Assembly (NCBI RefSeq): GCF_004028275.1
Contig: NZ_CP035033.1
Coordinates: 2,042,501-2,106,500, forward strand
Length of the DNA stretch: 64,000 nt
Source: Hydrogenovibrio thermophilus
GTDB taxonomy: Bacteria; Pseudomonadota; Gammaproteobacteria; Thiomicrospirales; Thiomicrospiraceae
Direction of reading: 5' to 3'
The position numbers were made by a program, and so were the translations under genes. The number at the start of each line of letters is the position of its first letter. Position 1 is the first letter of the stretch. Positions 37,945 to 46,545 of this stretch are shown here, one piece after another. Under the pieces are notes generated by a model, which saw nothing but the letters and a program-made list of their open reading frames with translations, did not search any database and had not been told where the DNA came from.

Positions 37945-38769
37945 TCACGTCTTTGCTCGTTGTTTTTTCTTTTTAAAATGCATGCCCAGCCAATAACTGC
38001 CGAACAGAATGATTGCTGCCATCAACACGGTCAGCGATCCCAATGCCGGAACCTGCGGGGTATAACCGGCCACCATTTTGGCGTAGAGCCATTCCGGCGC
38101 GGTTTGGTCGGCCCCGGTGGTGTAGGTGGACAGCGGGAAATTGCCCCAGGACAATAAGAAAGCGAACAAGGCACCGGAGAAGATGCCCGGCCACAGAATC
38201 GGCAAAGTGATTTCCTTGAAGACCTGCACACGGGATGCGCCCAGGTCATAAGCGGCTTCCTCCACCGACGGGTCGAAACCGTACACCTGAATGGCGATGA
38301 CCAGCGTGACGATCGGGACAATCCACACCAGGTGCGCGAAAATCGCGGTGTGCCAGGTCGGCGTAATGCCTAATGAGGACGTCCACAACAGAATCGCCAA
38401 GCCCAACACCGCCTGCGGAAAGAAAATCGGCAACAGAATCATTTTTTGATAGATGCTGCGCCCTTTCCAGTCATAACGTGCAAACGCCAGCGCACCGAAA
38501 ATGGCCATCACCACCGAAATCACGGTGACCACGGCGGCGATACTCAAAGAAGTGAAAACATACTCCCGAATCGACAAGGAATTGAAGACCGATTCATACC
38601 ATTTGGTCGACCAAATCTTCACCGGGAACATGAAAAATTTGATCTTCGAGAAAGACGCCAACACCACGGCCAGCATCGGCATATACAGGAACAAAATGAC
38701 AATCACCGTCCACCAGCGCATCAGCTTCTGGTTGGCGGAGGTGAATCGACTTTGATACATGGCTGACAT
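37945..38769 (-). CDS. ABC transporter permease, spermidine/putrescine type (PotC-like)
   Basis: The 274-residue inner-membrane permease has six hydrophobic segments and the coupling loop EEAAYDLGASRVQVFKEITLPIL of the PotC class. It pairs with the PotB-like permease 9 bp upstream in the operon, and AAGGAAG precedes the ATG. The importer as a whole (binding protein, ATPase, two permeases) belongs to the polyamine/opine family, so the substrate is probably an amine or amino alcohol handled by the kinase, phospho-lyase and EutBC enzymes that follow. Confidence 0.9.
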   Translation of the reverse strand: MSAMYQSRFTSANQKLMRWWTVIVILFLYMPMLAVVLASFSKIKFFMFPVKIWSTKWYESVFNSLSIREYVFTSLSIAAVVTVISVVMAIFGALAFARYDWKGRSIYQKMILLPIFFPQAVLGLAILLWTSSLGITPTWHTAIFAHLVWIVPIVTLVIAIQVYGFDPSVEEAAYDLGASRVQVFKEITLPILWPGIFSGALFAFLLSWGNFPLSTYTTGADQTAPEWLYAKMVAGYTPQVPALGSLTVLMAAIILFGSYWLGMHFKKKKQRAKT

Positions 38770-38778
38770 AAGACTTCC

Positions 38779-39696
38779 TTATTTCTTACGACCGAACAAA
38801 CGGTCTAAATCGAGTTTCGACAACAGGGTCAGAACCAAAGCCCCAATCAACAAAATCAACAGGGTCGCCAGTGCCGAGCCTAACGGCCAGTTCTGCGCAT
38901 AGGTAAACGCGGTTTCGATATCGTGCGAAATCATGATGATGGATTGGCCACCCAAGATTTTGGCTTCGGAAATCGACCCCATCACCAACACGAAGGTCAA
39001 CAGGGAACCGATAAGAATGCCCGGCATGGCCAACGGCAATTCAATTTCCTTGAACACCTGCCAGCGGTTGGCGCCCATATCGAAGCTGGCCTCGCGACAG
39101 GATTCGGGAATCATGGAAATGCCCAGCACCATCGGGAACAACATGAACGGCAGATAGGTGTACAGCAATCCCAGCAGAATCACCGGCACGTTGTACAGCA
39201 AACTCGGCAAATCCACGCCGAACATGGCGTTCAGGGAGCCGTCCAGCACCCCGTGATTCACCAGCATCAGCACCCAGCCGAACAGACGCACGTTTTCCGA
39301 TACGAATAACGGCAACACCAAAATCAGCGTCAAAATCATCGAGCGCTTAAAGCTTTTCGCCAACCCATAGGCGACCGGCCAGCTGATCAGAATCAACAAC
39401 ACCGTGGTCACCAATGCCAGAATCAACGACCAACCGAACGACAGGTAATAACTGCTGCTGAAAATATCAGCATAGTTTTCCAGCGTCGGCACATGGTCCA
39501 GTCCGAATTCTTTCGACGGCATGAAACTGTAGATACCGACCAACAGTAAAGGTCCGATGAAGCCGGCGAAAAACAGAATCATCACTGGCAGCGACAACAA
39601 AAACCCGGTCTGCTTCAACCAGTCTTTCAGCCAGGCCTGGCGAAAACGCTTAGGCGTTTCGGCGCCGTTTTCTTCTTTTTCGGATGTCGTTTTCAT
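38779..39696 (-). CDS. ABC transporter permease, spermidine/putrescine type (PotB-like)
   Basis: The 305-residue permease has six hydrophobic segments plus a polar N-terminal tail of about 40 residues; the coupling loop is REASFDMGANRWQVFKEIELPLAMPG. ATG 39696 is chosen because it lies 8 bp after the ATPase stop and has AAGG just before it; the longer reading would overlap the ATPase. It forms a heterodimer with the PotC-like protein. A CCAGGCCTGG copy at 39631-39640 encodes Gln-Ala-Trp in the N-terminal tail. Confidence 0.88.
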   Translation of the reverse strand: MKTTSEKEENGAETPKRFRQAWLKDWLKQTGFLLSLPVMILFFAGFIGPLLLVGIYSFMPSKEFGLDHVPTLENYADIFSSSYYLSFGWSLILALVTTVLLILISWPVAYGLAKSFKRSMILTLILVLPLFVSENVRLFGWVLMLVNHGVLDGSLNAMFGVDLPSLLYNVPVILLGLLYTYLPFMLFPMVLGISMIPESCREASFDMGANRWQVFKEIELPLAMPGILIGSLLTFVLVMGSISEAKILGGQSIIMISHDIETAFTYAQNWPLGSALATLLILLIGALVLTLLSKLDLDRLFGRKK

Positions 39697-39704
39697 AACA
39701 CACC

Positions 39705-40763
39705 TTATTCTTTCAACAGGATGGCGCTGTCGGTGGACCAACCCACCTTAACCTCATCCCCTTCGGATACATCAACACCGGCACCAAGCATTTCCACCAG
39801 CAGCGTCTTGCCGTTGACCATCACTTGATATTGGGTGCGTGAGCCCAGCGAATACTGGTTCACCAACGTGCCTTCCAATTCGTTTTCCGCCGTGTCTTCC
39901 GGCGACAGCAAACGCATGTCTTCCGGACGCACAATCAGAATGCCCGAAGAATTGTCGTAAGCCGGATTCGGCGAACGGTAGGTCGCCAACATTTTCGAGT
40001 CGGCCAGTTCGTCGCCGCGCACGTCCACTTCAAATTGATTGACCTCACCCATGAACTGCGCCACAAAGCCGTTCACCGGGCTGTTGTAGATTTCTTCGGG
40101 CGTGCCCACTTGAATCAGTCGACCGCGGCGCATAATGCCGATGCGGTCACTCATCACCATCGCCTCTTCCAATGAGTGGGTGATGTAAATAAAGGTTTTG
40201 CCGGTCTTACGTTGAATGTCTTTCAGCTCTTTTTCCAGCGTCTTACGTAGACGGTAATCCAGTGCCGACAAAGGTTCGTCGAAGAACAGAATCTCCGGGT
40301 CGAATGCCAGGGCACGCGCCAGGGCGACACGTTGTCTTTCCCCGCCCGAACATTCGGTAATCATCTTGTCGTAATAACTTTCCGACAGGTGCAATTGCTC
40401 GAGCAACTCGATGGCTCGTGCCTTGCGGTAATTCTTGAGTTCGCCCTTGATTTTCATTGGGAACTCGATGTTTTCACCGACCGTTTTATGTGGAAACAGG
40501 GCCAGCGACTGGAACACCATGCAGGTCGGCCGTTTATTGGCCGGCACGTCGTTGATGACCTTGCCTCGCAGCGAAATTTCGCCATTTGTCGGTTTGTCCA
40601 TGCCGACCAACATACGAATCATGGTGGTTTTCCCACTGCCCGACGGCCCGACGATGGTGAAAAATTCACCGTCTTTCACATCGAGATTGATTCGGTCGAC
40701 CGCCACAAAATCGTTAAAGAATTTGTCGACGTCTTTTAACTTCAGAATCGTTTCTTGATCCAT
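39705..40763 (-). CDS. ABC transporter ATP-binding protein, spermidine/putrescine type (PotA-like)
   Basis: The 352-residue ATPase has Walker A GPSGSGKTT, Q-loop VFQS, a signature that reads CSGGE rather than LSGGQ, Walker B ILFFDEP and H-loop THSLEE. A C-terminal TOBE-type domain (about 265-352: ILIVRPEDM and beta-rich sequence) is typical of the PotA/MalK class. The start at 40763 follows GAGAGA and avoids an N-terminal extension of 17 residues found only in the longer frame. It energises the amine importer. Confidence 0.9.
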   Translation of the reverse strand: MDQETILKLKDVDKFFNDFVAVDRINLDVKDGEFFTIVGPSGSGKTTMIRMLVGMDKPTNGEISLRGKVINDVPANKRPTCMVFQSLALFPHKTVGENIEFPMKIKGELKNYRKARAIELLEQLHLSESYYDKMITECSGGERQRVALARALAFDPEILFFDEPLSALDYRLRKTLEKELKDIQRKTGKTFIYITHSLEEAMVMSDRIGIMRRGRLIQVGTPEEIYNSPVNGFVAQFMGEVNQFEVDVRGDELADSKMLATYRSPNPAYDNSSGILIVRPEDMRLLSPEDTAENELEGTLVNQYSLGSRTQYQVMVNGKTLLVEMLGAGVDVSEGDEVKVGWSTDSAILLKE

Positions 40764-40821
40764 AGTCCATCTCTCTTTCAAGCCGGGCACGTGAAACGTG
40801 CCCGCCAGTTTCAATTACGAT

Positions 40822-41979
40822 TTATCCTTTCGCTTCACGACGCGCGGCCGTGTACAACTCCAGCATTTCGGCGTAATCCGGGTTCACGTCGTAATCGGCG
40901 CAATGCTCCAACTCCCACTCCAGGCTGTCGAACTGAATCGCATCCAATTCTTTCTTGGTGAAGGCGTTCATGACTTCCGGAATCCCCATTTGAGTAACCG
41001 GGTTATGGGACCCTTCCGCAAACGCCACATTTTTGGACACATCCGGTCTTTGGACATACTCCAAGAAATCTTCGGCTTTCGTGGACAGGTTCGGGTTATT
41101 GACGATGGAGGTTACTTCCACCCAGACAATCCCACCTTTGCCATTAATCGGCCCTTCTTTCGGCGTGATGCCACGAACATTCGAGAAGCCGTCATAACGC
41201 GCCACGGAGCACGAATAGGTTCCGCCGGTGAAGTAAGCGTCAATCTCGCCGGTAATCAAAGCCTGGTTCATCGCCAAATGGTCATCCGACGCCATCTTGG
41301 CGTTTTTAAAGATGTAAGTGGCCACTTCCTTGAACTTCTGCATTTCTTCTTTGGTGTGTTTTTTAAACGGCGAGAAGCCGGCCGTAATACACATGTGATA
41401 AATGTTCCAGTTCGCCCAGGTCAAAATCCCGTAACGTCCTTTCATCTTCGGATCCATAAACAGGTTAAACCCCTGATCTTCGGCCATCGGACGCGAAATC
41501 ACATCGGTATTGACCACAAAAGACAAAGGCCCGAAACGTTGCGTCATCCCCAACAGGTCTTTACCGTCCAGACTCATCGCCCACTTATACGGCCATTTGA
41601 ACTCGTCCATCATCTTGTCGAAATAGGGTTTAAAGCGTTCCTGATCCAACGGCTTGATCAATCCTTCCGGATAGAGAAGCTCCCGTGCCCAGGGGTTGTT
41701 CAGGTTAATCAAATCCCATACCTTGGTTTCGCCGGCGCGCAGTTTATTCACGGCATCCGGGTCGGAAATGACGTTTTCCGCCGACACTTTGGTGTCGAAC
41801 TCACGACGAAACGGGTCTAGAACATTGTCCGAGTTGTAACCTTCCCACACCAAAATATTCAATTCGTTGGTACGAGCGGCATTCGCCACCCCTGGAAACA
41901 ACCCTGGAATTGCCGCCGTCGCCGACATTGCCGCTGCAGCTTTCAGAAAATCACGTCTTCCAAAATTAGAACTTGCCAT
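40822..41979 (-). CDS. ABC transporter substrate-binding protein, spermidine/putrescine type, Tat-exported
   Basis: The 385-residue periplasmic binding protein is of the PotD/extracellular-solute-binding family 1 type (LNILVWEGYNSDNVLDPF near the mature N terminus). ATG 41979 has AGGAGG eight bases upstream and gives a twin-arginine signal, GRRDFLKAAAA, followed by a hydrophobic stretch and a cleavage site near GVANA. Tat export is common for this subfamily. It is the first gene of the amino-alcohol operon, with the promoter region facing the DeoR regulator. Confidence 0.9.
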   Translation of the reverse strand: MASSNFGRRDFLKAAAAMSATAAIPGLFPGVANAARTNELNILVWEGYNSDNVLDPFRREFDTKVSAENVISDPDAVNKLRAGETKVWDLINLNNPWARELLYPEGLIKPLDQERFKPYFDKMMDEFKWPYKWAMSLDGKDLLGMTQRFGPLSFVVNTDVISRPMAEDQGFNLFMDPKMKGRYGILTWANWNIYHMCITAGFSPFKKHTKEEMQKFKEVATYIFKNAKMASDDHLAMNQALITGEIDAYFTGGTYSCSVARYDGFSNVRGITPKEGPINGKGGIVWVEVTSIVNNPNLSTKAEDFLEYVQRPDVSKNVAFAEGSHNPVTQMGIPEVMNAFTKKELDAIQFDSLEWELEHCADYDVNPDYAEMLELYTAARREAKG

Positions 41980-42106
41980 TGCAAACCTCCTATGAGACAT
42001 CAATAAAATTGGTAAAAACCACAAAAACTTGGTTTTGAGCAAAAAAGCAAACATGCACCCAAATAAAAAATAATTCATTTAAATCAACATATTAATATTT
42101 TTCATC

Positions 42107-42125
42107 TCAATATGAACCATATTGA
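42107..42125. promoter_or_regulatory. perfect inverted repeat between the DeoR gene and the amine operon
   Basis: TCAATATG-AAC-CATATTGA is a perfect 8-bp dyad with a 3-bp spacer in the 263-bp divergent gap (41980-42242). A smaller palindrome ATATTAATAT lies near 42089. The dyad is the best candidate operator for the DeoR-family regulator, controlling both directions. No other gene or RNA was seen in the gap. Confidence 0.6.
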
Positions 42126-42242
42126 TGCCACATTTTATGCCCGCTTTTGCACCAAAATTTACATAAAAATGTTGTAATCACCACAAAATATTCCACCTAA
42201 ATACGGTAAGATAAGCACAAATCAATTGTTACGGACTTCGAC

Positions 42243-43028
42243 ATGCAACCCATCGCTCCCGCTCGTTTAAACAAAAACCAACGGCACGAACGCATCCTGC
42301 ATCTACTGCAAATCAAGCCGGTTGTGCTGATTTCCGAATTGGCGCAGGAATTCAATGTTTCCATCGAAACCATTCGACGCGACATCGACGCCCTGGCCGA
42401 GCAATCCCTTCTGCAACGCACCCACGGCGGCGCCGCAAATATGTCGACCGCCAAGGAAGGCGTGCTGAATCAGCGTAAGAACATTTTTCCGGAAGAGCGT
42501 ATGCGCATCGCCAAGGAAGCGGAAAAGCAAGTGAGCGACGGGCAAGTGTTAATGTTCGACTCCAGCGTGACCTGCACCTTTCTGGCGAATCGCCTCGCCA
42601 TCACCAAAAAAGAACTGACGGTCATCACCAACAGCTTTTCCATCGCCATCGCGCTCTCGGAAAACCCGACCCATCAAATCATCATGCTGCCCGGCCAATA
42701 CCGCGCATCGGAAGGCAGTTGCTATGGCGCGGCGACAGTTTCCGCCGTCCAGCAATTCAATGCGGACCATTGCTTTTCGAGTTGCGGTTCGATTACCTTG
42801 GAAGGCATTACGGAATACGACCAGGACGTGGCCGCGTTGAAGCGGGAAATGATTAAACGCTCACGCCAAACATCCATTCTGGCGGACCATTCAAAATTTG
42901 GTTTGGGGAAACTGGAGCGGGTGTGCGGGTTTGAAGACGTGGATTTATTGATTACCGACCAACCCATGCCGGAAGCGGTCACCAAGGCGCTGAATCAGAA
43001 CGACGTCAGCTGGACCGTGGTCAAATAA
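42243..43028 (+). CDS. DeoR-family transcriptional regulator
   Basis: The 261-residue regulator has an N-terminal DeoR helix-turn-helix (about 17-70: ERILHLLQIKPVVLISELAQEFNVSIETIRRDI, then a wing with RTHGGA) and a C-terminal sugar-phosphate-isomerase-like effector domain. DeoR proteins usually sense phosphorylated metabolites; here the divergent operon encodes a kinase and a probable phospho-lyase, so a phosphorylated amino alcohol is a sensible effector, by inference. No strong Shine-Dalgarno sequence precedes the ATG. It converges on the glutamine synthetase gene. Confidence 0.88.
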   Translation: MQPIAPARLNKNQRHERILHLLQIKPVVLISELAQEFNVSIETIRRDIDALAEQSLLQRTHGGAANMSTAKEGVLNQRKNIFPEERMRIAKEAEKQVSDGQVLMFDSSVTCTFLANRLAITKKELTVITNSFSIAIALSENPTHQIIMLPGQYRASEGSCYGAATVSAVQQFNADHCFSSCGSITLEGITEYDQDVAALKREMIKRSRQTSILADHSKFGLGKLERVCGFEDVDLLITDQPMPEAVTKALNQNDVSWTVVK

Positions 43029-43037
43029 CCAAAACGC

Positions 43038-43047
43038 CCAGGCCTGG
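43038..43047. repeat. CCAGGCCTGG palindrome, intergenic copy between convergent genes
   Basis: This exact copy lies 10 bp after the deoR stop and 51 bp from the convergent glutamine synthetase stop. The flanks AAACGC and CGATTT extend the dyad imperfectly to about 22 bp. As at 31623 it occupies a convergent gap. Confidence 0.85.
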
Positions 43048-43097
43048 CGATTTCCCACCTTGGCCCGAGCTGAACAGAATGAATCGAATACAGCCAA

Positions 43098-44459
43098 TCA
43101 GAACAAGTGGCTGTAACGCTTGATTTCCCATTCGGAAATCGTGCGGTGGTACTCCTCCCATTCTTCGGTTTTGTATTTAATGAACTCGTTGCGCAGTTCG
43201 GAACCCAGCACTTCCTCAACAAACGGATCGGCCGCAAAGGCTTCCACCGCCTCCGCCAAGTTTTGCGGCAGGAATTCGATACCTCTTTCCAAACGCTCGG
43301 CTTCCGACAACTCATACAGGTTGTCTTCCTGCGGCATGCCCGGATCCAATTTCTCACGCACCCCTTGCAAACCGGCCGCCAACACCAACGTCGCCGCCAG
43401 ATACGGATTCACCGAGCCGTCGGCATTACGCGACTCGAAACGCCCGCCGCCCATCGGCACTCGCACCGAATTGGTTCGGTTATTGGAACCGAAGGAATTG
43501 AACACCGGCGCCCAGGAGAAGGTTGCCATCGCCCCTTGGCGAATCAGGCGCTTGTAACTGTTGACCGTCGGCGAGAAAACCGCACACAAGGCCGGGCCAT
43601 GCTTCAAAACACCAGCAATGAAGTGGTAACCGATTTCGGTCAAGCCCAAACCGCGCGGATCGTCTTTCGGATCACAGGCAAAGACGTTTTCGCCGGTATC
43701 CTTATCGAACAACGACATATTGAAATGCGCCCCGTTACCGGTTTTATTCGCAAACGGCTTCGGCATAAAGGTCGCCAGCAAACCTTCTTCCTGCGCATAG
43801 TGTTTCGCCATGTAACGGAAGAAAATAAAACGGTCGCACATGGTCAGCGCATCGCTGAACTTGAAATCGAATTCATACTGACCGTTGGCGTCTTCGTGGT
43901 CGAGCGAGTACAAATCCCAACCCAAATCGTTGATGGTGGTCGCCATCTTATCCAGCCAGCTGAAGCGGTTCATAAAGCTGCGCACGTCATAACACGGCTT
44001 AATGAGCTTATCGTCCTTATCCGGCACGGACAAGGAACCGTCTTCTTCCTCTTTCAGCACGAACAACTCGCACTCGATTCCCAAGTTAAACCCGAAGCCC
44101 ATCTCTTCGGCTTCCGCCAAGACTTTCTTCAAAGCAACACGCGTGTTGATTTCATAAGGCTCGCCGTGCAAGGTATTGTCGGCCGCCATCCAAGCCACCT
44201 CCGGTTGCCAAGGCAGTTGAATCAAACTGTCCAGATCCGGCACCGAAGCGATTTCATCGTCGTTCGGCATCTGCCCCAAACCATCCAATGCGTACCCCGT
44301 GTACAATTCGGACCCTTCCACCATATGGTGCAAATGGTCAATCGGCACGAACTTCCCTTTCGGCACCCCGTGAATGTCCACATAAGCACCCAAACAATAT
44401 TTGATGCCCATGTCTTTCAAGCGGCGCTGCATCGCATCCACATCAATTTTCGAATTCAT
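43098..44459 (-). CDS. glnT: type III glutamine synthetase family protein (GlnT-like)
   Basis: The 453-residue glutamine synthetase-fold ligase has the N-terminal beta-grasp [22 protein letters not shown] and metal sites GIECELFVL and [10 protein letters not shown], and the substrate region [10 protein letters not shown]. The sequence looks like the GlnT ('type III glutamate-ammonia ligase') group of rhizobia and methylotrophs, which includes enzymes that glutamylate ammonia or alkylamines such as methylamine. It lies 12 bp after the creatininase-like gene, so it may capture the amine or ammonia that enzyme releases. Distinguishing ammonia from methylamine needs an alignment. Confidence 0.85.
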   Translation of the reverse strand: MNSKIDVDAMQRRLKDMGIKYCLGAYVDIHGVPKGKFVPIDHLHHMVEGSELYTGYALDGLGQMPNDDEIASVPDLDSLIQLPWQPEVAWMAADNTLHGEPYEINTRVALKKVLAEAEEMGFGFNLGIECELFVLKEEEDGSLSVPDKDDKLIKPCYDVRSFMNRFSWLDKMATTINDLGWDLYSLDHEDANGQYEFDFKFSDALTMCDRFIFFRYMAKHYAQEEGLLATFMPKPFANKTGNGAHFNMSLFDKDTGENVFACDPKDDPRGLGLTEIGYHFIAGVLKHGPALCAVFSPTVNSYKRLIRQGAMATFSWAPVFNSFGSNNRTNSVRVPMGGGRFESRNADGSVNPYLAATLVLAAGLQGVREKLDPGMPQEDNLYELSEAERLERGIEFLPQNLAEAVEAFAADPFVEEVLGSELRNEFIKYKTEEWEEYHRTISEWEIKRYSHLF

Positions 44460-44471
44460 TTGTTTATCCTT

Positions 44472-45239
44472 TTATCCCTTTGTTTGATCAAAATAGCCAT
44501 GAGGCAAAGGCGCCTCTTCTTGTAAGCCTTTCACCACCAGAGCGCTGAGATCATCCACCATCCAATCGAACAGCTCCCGGCCTTTTTCAACCGAAGCGTC
44601 GCTCGGTTTTCCGGTCACGCCATTCAAACTGGTGCGATTCACCGGATGGGAAAACACGCAGTCTTCCGTCCGGTCCGGATCATCACTGGTTGTTAACTTA
44701 TCGTTCCGCACCAAGTTCGGCGCCAACGCCATCATCAATGACGTTTCCGCCTCATTGGCGTGCCAATCCTCGGCGTCGTCGAAATGCCGCTCCTTGACGC
44801 GTTCGCTGACGGTGGACGAATTAATCAGCGCCACCATAAAGCCGTCGTGCTCAGCACGCAGCATTTCCAACGCACAGCGTAACGGCGCGAAATTGGACAC
44901 ATGACTGTTGAGAATGAACAGGCGCTTGAACCCGGAAGCCGCCACCCAGTCGCCGATTTCCTTAACCACATCAATCAAGGTTTTCGGCTGCAAGGCAATG
45001 GTGCCCGGCCAGCGATGCGAGTGCCCAATGGAACAGCCGTAAGGCAAAGTCGGTAGCACCGCAACCTGGGTTTTGGCCGAGACCTGCTCACTCAAATGAC
45101 GGGCGATTTCCGAATCCATGCCACACCCCAAGTGCGGACCATGCTGTTCGGTCGCTCCGACCGGCAGCAATGCGGCATCCATGCCCTGTTCGACCAACTC
45201 GCCGATTTCTTCCCACGTCAGGTCATGCCATAACTTCAT
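44472..45239 (-). CDS. creatininase-family amidohydrolase
   Basis: The 255-residue creatininase-fold hydrolase has metal ligands Glu31 and His33 (GATEQHGPH) and Asp42 (MDSE), plus GHSHRWPGT. In creatininase itself the loop NGHYEN supplies His120 and Glu122; here it reads NSHVSN, so the Glu ligand is missing and true creatininase activity is doubtful. The ATG at 45239 follows AAGGAGA and is preferred over 45266. No creatinase gene is nearby. It may open another cyclic or linear amide, perhaps a guanidine derivative, given its neighbours. Confidence 0.8.
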   Translation of the reverse strand: MKLWHDLTWEEIGELVEQGMDAALLPVGATEQHGPHLGCGMDSEIARHLSEQVSAKTQVAVLPTLPYGCSIGHSHRWPGTIALQPKTLIDVVKEIGDWVAASGFKRLFILNSHVSNFAPLRCALEMLRAEHDGFMVALINSSTVSERVKERHFDDAEDWHANEAETSLMMALAPNLVRNDKLTTSDDPDRTEDCVFSHPVNRTSLNGVTGKPSDASVEKGRELFDWMVDDLSALVVKGLQEEAPLPHGYFDQTKG

Positions 45240-45335
45240 GGTTTTCTCCTTCAACTCGGTTTTCAAATAAGCCGCACCCCTTACCCCATACCAGGTACGT
45301 TGCGAATAACAGAAAACAGAGAGGTGTTAAAAGAC

Positions 45336-45361
45336 AAGGCCACTGGAACCAGTGGCCTTTT
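45336..45361 (-). terminator. intrinsic terminator after the orphan binding-protein gene
   Basis: AAGGCCACTGG (45336-45346) and CCAGTGGCCTT (45349-45359) form a perfect 11-bp stem with a tight loop. On the minus strand the stem is followed by TGTCTTTT, so it would end the transcript of the binding protein at 45387. On the plus strand it is followed only by TTGAG. The creatininase-glnT pair downstream probably has its own promoter or depends on read-through. Confidence 0.82.
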
Positions 45362-45386
45362 GAGTCCGATTCAGCCGTTCAGCCGA

Positions 45387-46364
45387 TTACAGACCCGTTG
45401 TGATGGAAGGATCGATATAAGCGTTCACGTCTTGTGGCGTATCGTAAACTTTGTTGGCGACGTTGAAGTCGTCAGACAATTGTGTCGAACCATACAGAGA
45501 GCTGAACCCAGATCCTTTTTGGAAGTGTTTCTTCGCTTCTTCCAAGGTCAGGATTTTGGTGCCGTCCACAAACCCTTTATACTCGTCCGGAGACAGGCCA
45601 ACACGAGAAGACATGATTTCGATGGCTTCGTCATAGTGCTTCGGATCCTTGATGAAATCCACAACGCGATACCAGACTTTGGCCACTTTTACCCAATCGT
45701 CGCGATTCGCCGACAAACTGCTTGGCGAGACACACAACATATCGTAAATCAAACCTGGCTCATCTTTACTGGTATAGATGGCTTTCGAACCCGGTACCAA
45801 GTTCAATGCCGAACCGGAGCTTGGCTGCCAAGCGACAATCGCATCCACTTGACCGGACGCCAAGACTTGTGGGGTTTCATTGGTCGGCACATTCACCAAC
45901 TCCACATCGCCTTCGCTCATGCCATTGGCTTTCAAAGCGTTCAGCAACAACAGGTGGCTCACGAAACCGACTTCCACGCCGACTTTCTTGCCTTTCAAAT
46001 CCTTAACGGATTCAATGCCCGGCGCACCGATCACCATATCGTTACCGTTACTGTAGTCATTCATTAGGAACATAACGCTGCGCGCACCGGTCGCACCGGT
46101 TACCAACGCATCACCGTTGGTCATGCCAACCGCGTCCAACTGTCCGGCCGCGAAGGCATCCATTGACGCCACATAGTCAAACCATTCGAATTTGACGTCC
46201 ACGCCTTCTTCTTTAAACCAATCTTTTTCGATTGCGACCTGCCAAGCCACCCATCCTGGCCAGTCACTGTATCCAATCTTCAACGGCTCGGCACTGACCG
46301 ACATCGCTTGAACAGAAAGCAACAGCCCCGCAAGACCACCTAATAGCTTTTTATATGAGAACAT
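45387..46364 (-). CDS. orphan NMT1/THI5-like substrate-binding protein, probable guanidine/urea-type
   Basis: The 325-residue periplasmic binding protein has a Sec signal (about 1-25, cleavage after SVSA). [42 protein letters not shown] and [13 protein letters not shown] match, as I recall them, the binding proteins annotated as 'urea carboxylase region' ABC components. It has no permease or ATPase beside it and is bounded by its own terminator. The operator just upstream (46381-46408) matches the one before the guanidine operon, whose permease and ATPase lack a binding protein, so the two halves probably form one importer encoded 40 kb apart. Confidence 0.83.
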   Translation of the reverse strand: MFSYKKLLGGLAGLLLSVQAMSVSAEPLKIGYSDWPGWVAWQVAIEKDWFKEEGVDVKFEWFDYVASMDAFAAGQLDAVGMTNGDALVTGATGARSVMFLMNDYSNGNDMVIGAPGIESVKDLKGKKVGVEVGFVSHLLLLNALKANGMSEGDVELVNVPTNETPQVLASGQVDAIVAWQPSSGSALNLVPGSKAIYTSKDEPGLIYDMLCVSPSSLSANRDDWVKVAKVWYRVVDFIKDPKHYDEAIEIMSSRVGLSPDEYKGFVDGTKILTLEEAKKHFQKGSGFSSLYGSTQLSDDFNVANKVYDTPQDVNAYIDPSITTGL

Positions 46365-46380
46365 GATTACACCACCTTAG

Positions 46381-46408
46381 TTATTACAATTTAAGAGAAA
46401 GGTAATAA
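46381..46408. promoter_or_regulatory. 28-bp inverted repeat, operator O2
   Basis: TTATTAC (46381-46387) and GTAATAA (46402-46408) are separated by 14 bp, giving the same 28-bp span as O1 at 5049-5076. The arms are identical and 10 of 14 spacer bases also agree, so 24 of 28 positions match O1. It lies 16 bp before the binding-protein start on the minus strand, beside TATAAA, a position suited to repression. Confidence 0.78.
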
Positions 46409-46484
46409 TTTATAAACACAGGTCGAACCAAAAAACTTTTTGTCTTTATTTTTCAACAACATAACAAAAACAACGTGATTTTAG

Positions 46485-46500
46485 CCGATCCTAAGATCGG
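46485..46500 (-). terminator. possible terminator hairpin after the EamA permease
   Basis: CCGATC-CTAA-GATCGG forms a 6-bp stem with a 4-nt loop; the flanks GATTTTAG and TTAAATC extend pairing imperfectly. It lies 45 bp past the stop of the minus-strand EamA gene but lacks a strong T run, so it could instead be an operator dyad. Confidence 0.4.
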
Positions 46501-46545
46501 TTAAATCGCATTACTTTGGGTCAAATATTTTTCATATGGTGCAAT

